Assembly: GCA_023515745.1 (NCBI GenBank)
Contig: JALECJ010000025.1
Location: 54,787 to 118,786 of the forward strand
DNA: 64,000 nucleotides
DNA from: Amoeboaphelidium protococcarum
Taxonomy: Eukaryota; Aphelidiomycota; Aphelidea
Direction: 5' to 3'
In this document: positions 12,656 through 24,696 of the stretch, piece after piece
How positions within the stretch are numbered: the first letter of the stretch is position 1
How the letters are laid out: each line of letters opens with the position of its first letter
The notes under the pieces: model-generated
Database searches by the model: none
What the model was told of the DNA's origin: nothing
Seen by the model: the letters and a program-made list of their open reading frames with translations, nothing else
Position numbers and translations under genes: made by a program

Positions 12656-13339
12656 AGACAGACATAATAACTATACATGCAGTAATTTGATAGCCATGCG
12701 TTTACTTTCTAAAACTTCCGAAAGGTTTGTTCGATTAATAAATCCAACGTGGCGAACAACACACAAGCGGTACAAGTAGTGTCTCGCTAGTTTAACGAAT
12801 GACTTGAATGGCACCGTTCGTGTACAAAATATGTAGATGATAACAAGTGGATAAATGAATTATTTTAATATTTCAATTTGAAACTACTATTTCCGTGACT
12901 AAAAGTTCAGACCGCGATTGCAGAACTTTAAAGAAACATGCTATTTATTTGTGACATGAATATGAAACTGAAATCGCCTTTTTCCGGTTTCTTCAGGCAG
13001 CGACGTTCTATAGGTGACCACTGGACTCAGTCCACAATGATAACAGAGAATATTAAAACAGACATTTACAGCGTTAAGGGATGCGCCAAGCACTCATTAA
13101 TCTCATAAAATCTTTGAAAAGTGTGGCTTCGTTGTATATATTGACGCCCGATTTTAAAGGGAGAGATCGGCCGCGTAACAACTATCCATCTCAAAACGGA
13201 GATTAAATCGCTTAACAATTGAGTCACCTCAGCCTCTAAAGTCTAATTGGCCTTCATTTTAACGATTGCTCTTCTTATTAAGATCTGTCAGGTATTGGGA
13301 GAGTGCTAGAAACTCGCTTGACACTTTTCACATTTGATA
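12656..13339. other. Gene-free stretch before the DUF5995 pair
   Basis: About 680 bp without a recognisable gene, RNA or repeat. The part nearest 13330 should hold the promoter of the first DUF5995-like gene. Confidence 0.5.
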
Positions 13340-14308
13340 ATGATGATTGTTACTACTCTAATGCTATTCGCTCTGCTAGCTCTTGGGACAGGTTCCTACC
13401 CTTCTGTTTTCATCAATGACTAATCTGCGGAAGAAGCGCATGGTCAACTGTTCTTCAATATTGAGCCGATCAATTCGTCCGATAGCCGTTTGATATCATT
13501 GCTTGATGTAAACTTTGATTATAATTTAACTTTAGCTCATGATTGTCTGCAAAAAGTTACGCGCCATTTGATTTAGAAGGGAGATCGTCGAGCCGAGTTT
13601 GCTATCACTTACCTCGCTGTTACTCAAGAGACGCTTAAGCATCTGTAGCCGGACACTGCTGGTGATGCCAAGTACAAGTTTAGCAATTCGACGTGGGTTG
13701 GTCAGTATATGGCTGTGTTTGCTGATTTGTATCGGAAGGCGCTTTTGAATTGGGAAATAGGTCAACACCATCTTGTGCCTCTGCCGTGGTAAAGCCATTT
13801 CAAAGTGTTCAATCATCCAGAGACGTTGATTGCTCAGAACCTTTACTGGGGCGTCAATGCACACGTCAATCACGATCTGGCGTATGCTGTACGAGATGCT
13901 GTCCAAATCCCCGTTGATGACGCGTCAAAGTAGCTTTCAGATAACAGGATAATAAACTAAATAATTGCAGATGTGTCTAGTCACTTAATGCCGGTCATTA
14001 TCACCATTTACAAATCATAGTTGGACGTATCAAAGTTTTAGAGCATATTAAATTTCTTAAATGATTGCCTTGTTTCAGGATGGAGAAATTTGGCTTGGAG
14101 ACACGGTGTTGCGCTTGCGTCGCCAAGCTGTGGTAAGGCATGCAGAAAGGCGCATGAATTGGCTGTAGAAACTCTTTCAAATAGCGTCAGCTGGACTGTG
14201 AGCAATGCCTTACCTAACTAGTTGCGGAAACGTCTTAAATTGGCTGAGGGTGAGGATCCGTTGAGACTGCTGTGCAGTTTGGAACCTTGGGGATACTGTT
14301 CTAGATGA
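13340..14308 (+). CDS. Secreted DUF5995-like protein, copy 1
   Basis: Single exon, 322 residues. The first 19 residues form a clear signal peptide (MMIVTTLMLFALLALGTGS). The core matches the DUF5995 pattern: TWVGQYMAVFADLYRKAL, then LPWQSHFKVF, then a helix ending in GVNAHVNHDLAYAV, in which the paired His residues (AHxNHDL) are the family hallmark. A later segment GWRNLAWRHGVALAS is shared with copy 2. Conserved Cys residues in the C-terminal third (SCGKACRKAH, LCSLEPWGYC) suggest disulfides. Molecular function of the family is unknown to me. The tandem copy starts 230 bp downstream on the same strand. Confidence 0.75.
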
Positions 14309-14538
14309 ACCTACAAATAAGTTTAGACAGTAATATTAATTTAATAAGATTATTGATTACATTTGTAGGTAATGCTGTTTTAAAATACTAGTTTCAATGT
14401 AGTATTTACCCGCTGTTTGGTTCAGTAGACTTCGAGCGTGGCGTTAATCACACCGTGAAACAAGCCATTTTAGCTGACGTCATGTTTCAATTAGATATGA
14501 CGTTCATCTTATTTACTCAAAGAACCTCGAACATCAAA

Positions 14539-15666
14539 ATGAAATTCACGTATACTTTAATAATTGCGCTAGTATTAGTGTTCAAAACATTGGCGGTTCC
14601 TTTACCTTATGACCAAATGCTGTTGCAAGATTAGTCCAACTTGAACGATCTTCAGGTTTTCGATCAAGATTACGTGTGGTCATAGGATGATGATCAGAAC
14701 TCTGGTGATGATCAATACATGGAAACTCTTTTGGAAATGATGGAGGCCAACACTGATCTTGTTGATATAGATACGATGGATGATATGACGCCAAATAAAT
14801 ACAGAAGATCAGAAGAGCTTCGGTAGATTGTCGTCAAGTCTGTAAACTACGATGATGTTAAGGCGTTTGATATGCTGGTCCAGCTTAACAAGCACTTTTT
14901 ATAAGCGCAAGATAATAGAGCTTATTTCTCACAATTGTATGTCGCCATCACTACTAATGCTTTAAACGCTTTAGATGGTACTCTACCTTAGAAAGGAATC
15001 AGTTTTAAGAATGAGACTTGGGTTAGAATGCTGATCGGAAACTTTGCGGATTACTATCGTCATGCTCTATACCAGTAAGAGTCTGGCGATTTTGACAAGG
15101 TACCGCGTTCTTGGCGTGCTGCTTTTCAGTATGCTCAAACTGATCATCTATCTATTATTCAGCATTTGCTACTCGGTGTAAATGCTCATATCAATCATGA
15201 TTTGACGTTCTCGGTGAATGATAGTCTACGCCTGCACTCTGAACATCACCGTCATGATTATCAGGAGTATAACAAGCTGGTGTACATCACAGCGAAGCCA
15301 TTGATTGAGTCTCTGGTTAAGTTGTATACACGAGATCTCGTCAAGTTACCGTCTGTTATCACCTCAATTTTGGATAGAATATTCACGCAATTTTTGGCTT
15401 TATGGCGCAATATTGCTTGGCGCCATGGATCAGCATTTGCCTCTGCAAGCTTAAGATCAAACCAAGACACATTTAGTAGTTCTCATTTCATTTGCGGTCA
15501 TAGATGTTAAGAGAAGCATTACAGAACGCTTCATCAAGTGGCTGATGTATACACGTTCATATTTAAAAGAATATTCTCAGGCCCAGTATTGAAACTGATT
15601 AGGAGCATTGAAGGCTAATATCCAGTGCAGACGTTCTGCAAGTATAATCCCTGGAATTTGTGTTGA
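14539..15666 (+). CDS. Secreted DUF5995-like protein, copy 2
   Basis: Single exon, 375 residues, with a signal peptide (MKFTYTLIIALVLVFKTLA). An acidic, Asp/Gln-rich insert of about 60 residues follows it and is absent from copy 1. The shared core is recognisable: TWVRMLIGNFADYYRHALYQ, PRSWRAAFQYA, LLLGVNAHINHDLTFSVND, and LWRNIAWRHGSAFASA. The C-terminus again has spaced Cys (FICGHRC, FCKYNPWNLC). Sequence identity with copy 1 is low outside these blocks, so the duplication is old or selection differs. Both look extracellular or secretory. Confidence 0.75.
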
Positions 15667-15890
15667 ATAGCTATGTTATAATTTTGTTAAGTGAATTTAT
15701 TGCAACTCTTGTTTTCCATTATAATAGTTATGGTGAACCTGTAATTGAGTCCCATAAGCATTGCCTTCAACTTTTCCACAGAGATCTTTTGCAGTCTACT
15801 AACGCGCGGCAACTCCGTCTGGGTTCATTTTTCAGGGCGCTTACTTTATTCCGTCTGCCGCCTGTATAGTGTTGATATGTCGTAATTATT

Positions 15891-16448
15891 ATGATGTCGA
15901 TTGATTAGTATGGGGCGTACAATAATTTGAGAAAGCGATAATGGACAGAGTCTAGCTGCGACAGTCATAAGACATTGTAAAGAGATTCAAAGAGGCTAGC
16001 GTTGGATTTGTAACAGTTGCAGATCGATGATGGTATAAGGAAATAACAAGAGCCGCCAGTTATGCCCAGTCAAAGCAATTTGACTGATATCGATAGCGCT
16101 GACATGGAAGTTGAATGGGCGAAAGATGTTGTGTATATCAGCAATCTGAATAAAGAAATTGAAGAGATTGATAGTGAAGAGTAAAGGCATCGCGACTCGT
16201 AACGTGAGTAATAACGGATTCCTATTGAACTCTTGAGAATGGACTAGGAGAAGTTATAGTATGGACCACCTGTATGCACAGACTTGATCCTCTATCGACC
16301 AAATCCATACATTGACGCGCTAAATAGCTCTACTATATCATAACGCCCGTCTATAAATGAATCTAATCAAGGTGAATATTAATGTAATCCCCTGATCTAG
16401 CAAGAGTAAGACTAATAATAATAAAATGAATACATGTAAATTGATTGA
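15891..16448 (+). CDS. Gln-rich hypothetical protein
   Basis: ATG-to-TGA frame of 185 residues, extremely rich in TAA/TAG codons. The centre is charged and probably helical (WAKDVVYISNLNKEIEEIDS), preceded by an acidic patch and followed by a short ordered-looking stretch (IPIELLRMD, CTDLILYRPNPYIDAL). The tail is a Gln run. No signal peptide or membrane segment. I do not recognise the family. It lies convergent with ARL8, only 28 bp from that gene's stop. Confidence 0.55.
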
Positions 16449-16476
16449 ATAAAAAATATCATGCAGTTGGGTTGGA

Positions 16477-17028
16477 TCATTTCTTAGCGTGCTTGATGAG
16501 CCACTGGAGAGTGATGTCAATATTGGTCTGATTCTTGGCAGAGATGGAGTAACAGCTCACCTCACGATTGGCAATACTCTTCAAATCCATCTTATCAATC
16601 ACCTACTCCACCGATAGTGCACCATTCAAATCATTTTTATTTCCCAGTACAAGAAGAGGAATCCCGACAAGCTATGGCTTTGTGATTAAATTGTGTAGCT
16701 CAGTCTTGGCAGCATCCATCTTACTCACATCCGCAGAGTCCACTACGAATACAATCGCATTCACGCCGCGACAATATCTCTCCCACATCGACCGGAATCG
16801 AGGCTATCCACCAATATCCCATAATTTCATAACTACATTTCCCTTTGTGACTTTTCTCATATTAAATCCTATGGTGGCCATGGTGTCCTCCGTGAATTCT
16901 CCCGATGATAGCACACTCACCAACGTGGTCTTGCCAGAGTTTTACAACCCAACCAGAGTAAGTTCCATCTCCTACTTAAAGAATAGACTTCTCAGCCAGT
17001 CCATAAAAGCGCGAATTATTGAGGCCAT
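16477..17028 (-). CDS. ARL8: ARL8-type small GTPase
   Basis: Arf-like GTPase that couples lysosomes to kinesin motors. Single exon, 183 residues (human ARL8 is 186). The N-terminus [20 protein letters not shown] replaces the Arf myristoylation site by an amphipathic helix, characteristic of ARL8. P-loop GLQNSGKTT (27-35), switch I with [10 protein letters not shown]3 [19 protein letters not shown] (DIGGQ 71-75), G4 NKND (130-133) and [24 protein letters not shown] is the ARL8 signature. The P-loop Gln and the G3 Gln are TAA/TAG codons. Confidence 0.95.
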
Positions 17029-17075
17029 ATTTATCAATAATTTGATTATGTTTGTGACCGTTAGATTATTGTAAG

Positions 17076-17210
17076 ATGGACTAAAAGCAATTGGCTTATA
17101 ACACCAAAAGAGATCAATTAACGGAGTCGCGTGATTGGAAGAAATTGAAAGAGAAATCGGAATTGGAAGAATTGGATCACACGCGTATCATGAATGTCAA
17201 CTTCTACTGA
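17076..17210 (+). CDS. Small charged ORF, 44 residues
   Basis: ATG-to-TGA frame between the ARL8 start and the FAM135 stop. The product is strongly charged and helical (KKLKEKSELEELDH in the middle) and ends in NVNFY. Possibly a genuine small protein, but nothing identifies it and its length is not significant. Confidence 0.3.
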
Positions 17211-17225
17211 GAACTGATATTGAAT

Positions 17226-18871
17226 TCAAATGTGATAACATAAGAGAGCTTGAACGAGAGTGATGCATTTGGGATCTTGAAGTGGTAGAATGTGAGCACT
17301 TCTGCCAAGAATATAGTCCAGCTTGGAGCAACATCCAGGTGGATTAAGGGTATTCAGCGGGAAATCCAAATCAATCTGAATCAAGTTCTTAATGTCACAC
17401 GCCAGATTATGTTGCATCTCTTTCAGCACTTCTTCTACGTGAGACTAAGTAGATTAATCATTCTTAAAGTGTTATATCAATGCAGAGTGATATGGTACGT
17501 AGTTATCTTATAATGATCCAATACACACGACTTGATGAAAATGTGATAATGATGCACTTGAGCTTAGTTTATAGATGAAACTCTATCTCAGATCAGCATG
17601 ATCGCGCATCCACAACTAATCTAAGCAACAATTGCTACCAGTGAATACTCCCATGTACCTCAGCTTGGCCAATTGCGATAACATTGACAAAGATTAATTC
17701 TATAAACCGACCATTCCCAAGTGCGGCGATCCAAATGTTATCATCTGATACAAGCAATCTTTATACTGTTCAAGAACCTCCGACTCAACAGCAACTCTTA
17801 CCACAAGTCCGCCCATAGAATGACAGATGAACGATAGCTTGTTGACCAATAGCAAGTTGTTTGTGATAAAATCAATCACTTCTTACGCCAACCTACTGCC
17901 CATCAATTCTAGACTTTGTAAGGGATCTTCACAGTTAGTTTTAGACATCATATACACATAATTCTTTTACTGTATTGTTTGGAATGGCTCAGCTATCTGA
18001 GACATTAAATTCCTGTATAGTCTAAAATCATTCGAGTTTCCCCAAAGGCCATGCACCATTACAATCAGATGAGATCCAGATACGCGTTTTTACTCACTTG
18101 CACGCAAAGCAGATTAGTTTAGCAGAGTGTCAATTGTCACTGGCTGTACTGGCTCACCATTTTAATGGATGTTGTATTTAATAGAATCTTGGTCTTTCTG
18201 AGACTCCTCCAATATGGTCTGTAAGTTTGACATTCGATACTGCTATTCCAAGTGCTTGCATTATGCCAATTCACCAACATATACAGAATTGTCACCACTT
18301 GGGACTGTATTACTTGGGCACACCTTTATACAAACCTTTGACATGTGACCAACTTCTTCAAAGTCAAGCTCCAAATAAGACGGCGCGTTTTCAATCATTA
18401 AAGCCTTGTTACAATTTCCAACACAGTAAAATTAAGAGTCTTAATACTCCAATTCATTTGCAAATCTTCCACGTCGTTTGAACAGTCGAGCTCTTACTTA
18501 TACAGCAGATTACTGACCAGATTGCACAGGCGATTCTAACTACATGACATCAAATAATTCAACAATCTATCGCTCAAACTAAATCTTGAAAACATTGGTC
18601 ATATAGATATCATCAGATTTGATGCAAGTATCAGTGACGATACTTTATTGAGGGTACATTTATCCATGTCTGACAGAGTTGATTTTCAAGCGTTGAGCAT
18701 CACTATTTTAGTCTGAAGTTCTGACCGTCTGACGATCCACAGCGATTTCCAATCTGTATTGACTACACGCTTCACTCGTAAACATTGAAGATACGACATT
18801 TATCGAGTACTATAAACTTACCCAGCTCTAGTCATGTTAATGTTTTGAAATTTCCATATCGACAACTCCAT
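17226..18871 (-). CDS. FAM135-like DUF676 serine esterase/lipase
   Basis: Two exons, 18822-18871 and 17226-18762, with a 59-nt intron ending GTGTAG; 528 residues. The N-terminus FQNINMTRAGQYRLEIAV matches the FAM135 start (FxNVDLxxxGxYxxR). The C-terminal half is a DUF676 alpha/beta hydrolase: SHLIVMVHGLWGNSNDF (oxyanion region), the nucleophile in CHSMGG (Ser at about residue 332), MITFGSPHLG, GSLQDNYVPYHSA with the probable catalytic Asp, and GRSAHI near the end with a candidate His. It is compact compared with animal FAM135 (over 1000 residues), lacking the long low-complexity middle. Likely acts on lipid or acyl esters at membranes; the substrate cannot be read from sequence. Confidence 0.88.
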
Positions 18872-19149
18872 ACTTTTTGCTTATTGTATTTCTGTCTGAT
18901 ACTCTATTCAGAACTCATTAAAGGGGTGAATGACACCTCCATGGCAACCATACAAGATGGAGCCTGATTAAATTCAAATTTAGTATCCAAGACGCGGGAT
19001 CAAAGCGCAATGAAGTTCCGGTACATTAATCTTCTCTTACAATTACTGCGGTCTCTATCCATGCATTCAAATCGATTAAAAATAAAAAGTGATCACATGT
19101 AAATGGTATGTTCAATTTAGCGAATTTATTGGTTTACACGAGCAAGAGA

Positions 19150-22100
19150 TCAAATGAAGACATCCATGGAGATCATTGCTTCCTTGGCAGGTAGGGGAAT
19201 CGTTCTTAGATCTTCTTGATACATGAAGCGCGATGGATACTACACCAAGTGGCCGTGTATTCTGTTTAGCATTTCTTAAGTCTTCTCCGGTGTCTCTTAC
19301 ACAATTAAATGACCGGCCAATCTATCCTTGGTGGAAATTGACTTCCATTTATCATACTCAGACCATGTCTGAATGTAATCATCAGGAATACAACTGAACA
19401 GCTAACGATACAGATTAGTATTAGATTCCGCAATGTCCTTCCACATACTAAAAAACGCGTCTTGAGATGGGAAATTACTGGCAAGGTATTCAAATGAGAG
19501 TCCACTATGTTCTTGAAAGAGTTACAATCTTAAATCTCGGACACTTTTTGAGCAGCTTACAGAAGCATTTTCCCCCAATTATACTCTAACTTTACTTGAA
19601 TCCGTTATAACAATAGCCACTTCAGCATCACGACTTCCGGCAAGAGAACGATCATTTATATTGGCAGAACCTATTATAGCCCAATCATCATCAACGATCA
19701 TCACCTTGGAGTGGATATAGATCTACTCAGTGACCAAACCCAAAGTACTAGCTGATGCGGACTGATTTTATTAAGTGGTGGTGGGATCGATAGAAGGCCC
19801 GACGCCGAGTCTTCCATAGTTCCGCAGGGAGCAGACACTCAAATACTGATCAGGATCCACGCCTTTCCGTAGCAGAAACTCTAGCAGAGATCCCTCACCC
19901 TTCCTAAAAGTACTCTAATGCCAATGAAATATCAAACGTGTAGTCATACCCTCCGCGACATCATTCTCGAAAGCAGGCAGAAGAGGAACGATGATGTACA
20001 CTTTGAATTCAGCACCAGCTTCGTGAGCTTACAATATCTTTTTACCAATGGCAAGAGCAATGCGGTTCCGTATGACACCTGATTAGGCGTCTTCCAATGC
20101 ACTAGAGATGAAAAACTGGTTCTCAATATAAATGAAATGCTTAGCATTCTCAATCAATGAGATGTAAGCTTCATATATACTCTACTCTCGCTTGACGCCC
20201 ATTGACCATTCACAGCACGATCTTAATACTTGAATTTCACTCGTGCCATTAGCTGATTAATCGCGCCGTTAAGACGTTGGAAATTTGTCTTCAGATGGAG
20301 GTAACAGATACACAATATCGTCTCTCTCTTTGGATTTCTAAAATTTTATAAAATTCCATCTCTAAACAAAATGACGAGCCACATCCTTCGCCGACTGTCC
20401 ACTCAGCGAGCACGCAACATCATGCCATGGCATACGAGCGCATTCCTTCTTGTCTACCAGCAACATTTCATAATTGTGTACATCTACGAAATCTTTAACT
20501 CTTGGATTGGAATAATCTTGACCAGGCCAGATCGGACACTGGCCTCCATCACCACCGTTATCATCGCTAGGAATAAAATCACCTACACTATGACTTCTAT
20601 CATCAAACCGCCCCATGCATAAATCAAGTCCTCCTAGGAATGCGACATTTTCATCGACAATACACATCTTATCATGGAGCGCCCAATAGTAAACACCACC
20701 AGGAATGTGATCAGGGTATCTCAAAACTTTAATATTCGGATGTAAACCGCTTAGCGTAGCTTTAGAGTGAGCAGAATTGATAGTCAGTGCATAAGTGACT
20801 TCTTTGTACAAGATAACATAGATGAGAACCCCTTCTTAGGCCTTTTTTAGAAGCAGCTTATCCAATCGAGCATCTGGATAGAGATTACTTGGTCGCTTCA
20901 GGTAAATCTCTGGACTCATCCACCAGTCTTCAATGTAAATAACACTCTTAGCCCTTGATATGGATTCGTAAACAGCTTCAAAATAATCTTTGCCATCTAC
21001 AAATAACCGACACTGGACATGATCTCTAACAGGGGCGAAAGAGTTAAATCTATGACCCTTAGACCAGAGCGATTTATCAATAGAGAATGCAATATCGGTA
21101 ACCAGCTCCTTGAACTGTTTGTCGGTATCAGCGCGTACTATCAGATTGCGAGCCTCATTCGATAACACGAATGTCTTAAAATGAAACGGATTCATGGAGT
21201 GTTGCTGCATTTAGTACAGGGACGCAGACGAGTCATATGGTACAACTTCTGAAGGATATCGACTGTCTATTTAATCATAATACGCCAAGTATGAATCCTT
21301 TACACACAGCCAAACTTGTCGCCCTTACACCAGATTTGGGATACAACAAAACTTGAGCTATACACCTCGACGTCCTTTGTTAACCATGCACTCTTTGCCT
21401 TTCCATCCGCTAGTCGTGATAGATGAGCTAATCTCCAGAAACTAAAAAATTTCAACCACATTACATAGTCTATATCGTGACATCAACTTGGCAAGATAAT
21501 CTTACAAAGCCTTACGTCTCTTGTTAAGCAACCGCAATAAATACACGTCACGAGTCTCCCGTCTAGCATTTTAATACGTGTAAGCCTTGGCCTTTTCAAA
21601 AGCGTAGTTCACCTGAGATGGAAAGTTGGGAACTCCAGGATAACTCTTTGGGTGTTTGAGATGATTTAAGCGCAACTAGGTGTGCAATCTATACAAATCA
21701 TTAAATGATCGCACTATGGACCATTAGACAGGGCCATAACTCAAATTGATGCGCACCACATTCTACGAATAATCCACACCATCATCCTCATTGTCACTAA
21801 TCTTGAGCGAGAGCATTGCCAAGATACAAGGCACAGAGACATTGTACGCATCTCGTTTAATATACCTAGATCTGAAGGGGGATAATCCCACCTGCATTAG
21901 GGAGAGTTCATTTTACTATTTCGCAAGTTCCCCTCTATCGCCAGCCTTCTATTTCTTAGTTAACAAGTCCCGGGGTAGTGAGAATTTCTTAATCTTGTCC
22001 ACAGCTTCCCGAAGTCTAGTCTTGGCCTTGATAGCATGAGCAGAAATAGTTAAGGCTCGTGACGGTGGTCGTACAATTTCTGCGCTGCGTGCACTGACAA

Positions 22101-22293
22101 TACTGCTTGCCTATGATTTCTACTCTTTCGCAAGGTCACCATCAATTACACCTGGCTCACTTATGACTGAGGCGACGTCATCTTGGCCAGTGGGACGTGA
22201 AGAAGAGGCGGACCACATCTTTGACGAATGAGGAGAAAAAGTGGACCGCCGCATTGTCTTCCAACTGCTAGAAATTGAAGAGCGACTTTCCAT
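19150..22293 (-). CDS. PLD: PX-PH type phospholipase D
   Basis: Hydrolyses phosphatidylcholine to phosphatidic acid. One exon, 1047 residues, the size of animal/fungal PX-PH PLDs. After a Ser-rich N-terminal region comes a PX-like domain ([26 protein letters not shown]), then a PH-like domain ([11 protein letters not shown]-like, [15 protein letters not shown]). The catalytic part follows: [20 protein letters not shown] and [13 protein letters not shown], the first HKD motif HDKMCIVDE (His at about residue 540), [13 protein letters not shown], then [10 protein letters not shown] and the second HKD motif [10 protein letters not shown] (His about 861) with GSANINDRS. All signature residues are present, so it should be active. 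Dozens of TAA/TAG codons lie in frame. Confidence 0.95.
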
Positions 22294-23161
22294 TAGAGGT
22301 TTAAATATACTGACCAGAGACTCCCACTTGGACTCCTACTACTGATGGGAATGTACAGAATGGGATGTGTCAAAATCCACTTCTTGGCCGGCTTAATCAT
22401 TACCACTACTCCCCTTTCTCCCTTGGATTTTCACTTAGTCTTCTAAAGCATTCGCGCCAACAGCTGATTGATACTAGATGTCGTCTTCCATTTCGGCGGC
22501 GATGTGTAATGGTTATCACTTTGAAGTTTATTGACTATATTGATCAGAAAGATAATGATTGGCTTAAAGACGAAAGGGAATGAGCAATCACTTGCCCCAA
22601 ATCCTATAATGATCACAAACGAGGATGATGGATCAATTCCGAGTGATTGAATGGCGCAGTCATCCCCGCATAGAAAACGCGTGAATCGTGAACTGTTTGA
22701 TCAGTTGTACATGGGTAAACTTATAAATGCAGAGTTAATATTTTGACTTCTAATTTAAACCTGCAATTATGCATTTTTATGGAAAAATGAATTGAACTAA
22801 AATGGGAATATGATTAGAATAAATAAAGACACTTAGCCTAACGCGAATTAGGCCATGGCAGTGGAGACATGAACAGCAAATCATTTCTCCAAAAGCTATT
22901 AGAGTCTGCTCATATGAAATCTCTACTTTTGCAATCGTCGTCCTAATACTTTATCTCAATTTACGAGCCAGTTGATCTTCTCGATAAATTTGTGATACTA
23001 AATTGGGCTATTCTTCAATGTGATTGGCGATGTTTGAGATTAAAGCAATCGCTGTGATGAGTGTCAGGTGATGAGCCATCAATTCCAAGTGCCTTCTTCT
23101 TCTCTACAATTCAAATAAATCTACTTCAAATTTTATATATTTTGCGTCGTCTATTTCTATA
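22294..23161. other. Intergenic stretch with unsupported small ORFs
   Basis: About 870 bp between PLD (-) and the F-box gene (+), so it should include both start regions. A minus-strand ATG frame at 22660-23079 (139 residues, helical at first, including REDQLARKLRQSIRTTIAKV) is the most protein-like content but becomes low-quality after residue 60. Short plus-strand ATG frames near 22354 and 22651 have no recognisable features. I do not call a gene. Confidence 0.4.
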
Positions 23162-23826
23162 ATGAGTGATTTTACTGCGTTATCTGAAGAGTTGCAACTA
23201 TATATCCTATACGTAAGGTTTTTATAATGTGTTTCATCTCAATCTCTTATCCCACCGTGATGATCAATTTGTAGTTTGTCGATGACGTTGATTTTCAGGA
23301 ATTGGCGCGTGTCAATAGATTGCTGAGAAGACTCTCTGCCGACATTGTGTTATGGAAACACTTTCACTTGGTGAAGAATGCTGCTATCCTGGAGTCGAGG
23401 CTGTTTCTGGCTCAGGATCACAGCAGGCCCGATAGAGCTGAATTGGTGGAGAGAAATATTTTGAAAGGTGTCAAGGCTCATCAGATATCCCGCGGTGTCT
23501 ACGTTAATGGCCACGCGCAGATTCAAATGATTGAAACGTAGCAGAAGATTGATCGTCAGATGAAAGAGAACGTTGTGAATAAGGCGCTGAAGGAGCGACC
23601 AGAGCGATCTGATCTGGAAAAGCTGCGTGTTGTCCCTGACGGTGTCAAAGTAAGCAGTGAATCCGTTTCACCGCTGCTCGTTCAACGGATGCTGAAATTG
23701 CGCAGAGCAATGTCGACAAAGCGCGTCAGAATGCGTTTGGATCGTCGCGTATCTGTAGAAGATCTTGCGCACATCCCCATGTCACCAAATTCTGATAATC
23801 CAAGTTAGTAGCTACCGATCCTTTGA
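23162..23826 (+). CDS. F-box protein with RPEL-like repeats
   Basis: Two exons, 23162-23212 and 23275-23826 (62-nt intron ending TTGTAG), 200 residues. Residues 1-50 look like an F-box (LSEELQLYIL, then DFQELARVNRLLRRL, then DIVLWKHFHL), the SCF adaptor module that binds Skp1. The following part contains RPEL-like repeats, the G-actin-binding motif: RPDRAELVERNILKG is a near-perfect RPxxxELxxRNIL, and weaker copies follow as ERPERSDLEKLRVVP and LDRRVSVEDLAHI. The combination would join ubiquitin ligase recruitment to monomeric actin, but that role is inference. No homologue with this exact layout comes to mind with certainty. Confidence 0.7.
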
Positions 23827-23914
23827 TTCATGTTATCCCAGTTACATCCTCCGCTTACAATTTCAATGAGTAGAGTGATTTGCATTTGATTTAATGTTGT
23901 AATAACTTATTGTA

Positions 23915-23998
23915 ATGAATATTCTTTTAAGACTTTTGGCTTTGTTATTGCGATTACTTTTGATATTCATCACCTTCGTAGTCATTGCTTACTTTTGA
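23915..23998 (+). CDS. Possible 27-residue membrane micropeptide
   Basis: ATG-to-TGA frame encoding MNILLRLLALLLRLLLIFI and a further hydrophobic stretch ending VVIAYF. Almost the entire peptide could span a membrane. It lies alone between the F-box gene and the CHMP2 gene. It may simply be chance in T-rich sequence. Confidence 0.25.
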   Translation: MNILLRLLALLLRLLLIFITFVVIAYF

Positions 23999-24057
23999 CT
24001 AAATTCAGCGGATTCTTCCATTCTAAAAATTATTGAATCAAATTCATATACATCATC

Positions 24058-24696
24058 ATGAATCCTTTTAAATCATAGACACCTAAAGAGTTATAGCGTG
24101 CGTAGTAGAAAAAATTCAAGTAAATTGAGCGCGGTCTTACCAGAGATTAGCAGGCACTAGAAAGGCAAGAGAAATAGTTGATCGCAGACATCCAGAAAGC
24201 GTCGCGACGCGGGGACCAGCTGACTGCCAAAACTCTTGCCAAGCAGCTGGTAAGGCTTCGCTCTTAAATGAGCAAGAACGTTGGAGTTAAAGCTCAGATT
24301 GGTGGCATTAGTGCCTAAAGTCGAATGGCGGCATCTAATATCGGAATGGCGACTGCTATGGCCAAGACCACCAAGATCATGGCGACGAGTAACAAATAGA
24401 TGAGTTTGGAGAAAATGCAGGCAACAATGTAAGAGTTTGAACGATAGAACTCTGAGATGGATATGAAAGGTGAATTGATGAACGACAGTATTGACAATGT
24501 TCTGGAAGAGAGCGGCGATGAAGAGGAATCACAAGCTATTATGGATCAGATTTTAGATGAGATTGGCATTGATCAAATAGCATCGATGCCCTCTGCTGCC
24601 TCTAGTAGAATTGGCGGTTCTATTTCTTAGGCTAACAAGTCAGCTTCCACATCCAAAAGCAGTCTAGATGATCGCCTTAATCAGTTAAAAAATTGA
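24058..24696 (+). CDS. CHMP2: ESCRT-III subunit, CHMP2/Vps2 type
   Basis: Polymerising membrane-scission protein of endosomes and cytokinesis. Single exon, 212 residues, normal for the family. Basic N-terminal helix (residues 1-50), then ALERQEKQLIADIQKASRRGD and AKTLAKQLVRLRSQMSK, matching the CHMP2B core. The C-terminal half is acidic (VLEESGDEEESQAIMDQILDEIGI), with the typical DEIGI sequence. The last residues, SLDDRLNQLKN, form a MIM1 motif (LxxRLxxLK) that recruits the Vps4 AAA ATPase. CHMP2B fits slightly better than CHMP2A, but the split may not apply to this organism. Confidence 0.93.

Noticed and set aside
15667-15890. Third DUF5995 copy after the tandem pair
   Set aside because: The frame at 15660-15869 has no AHxNHDL or PW motif and no signal peptide; it looks like 3' flanking sequence.
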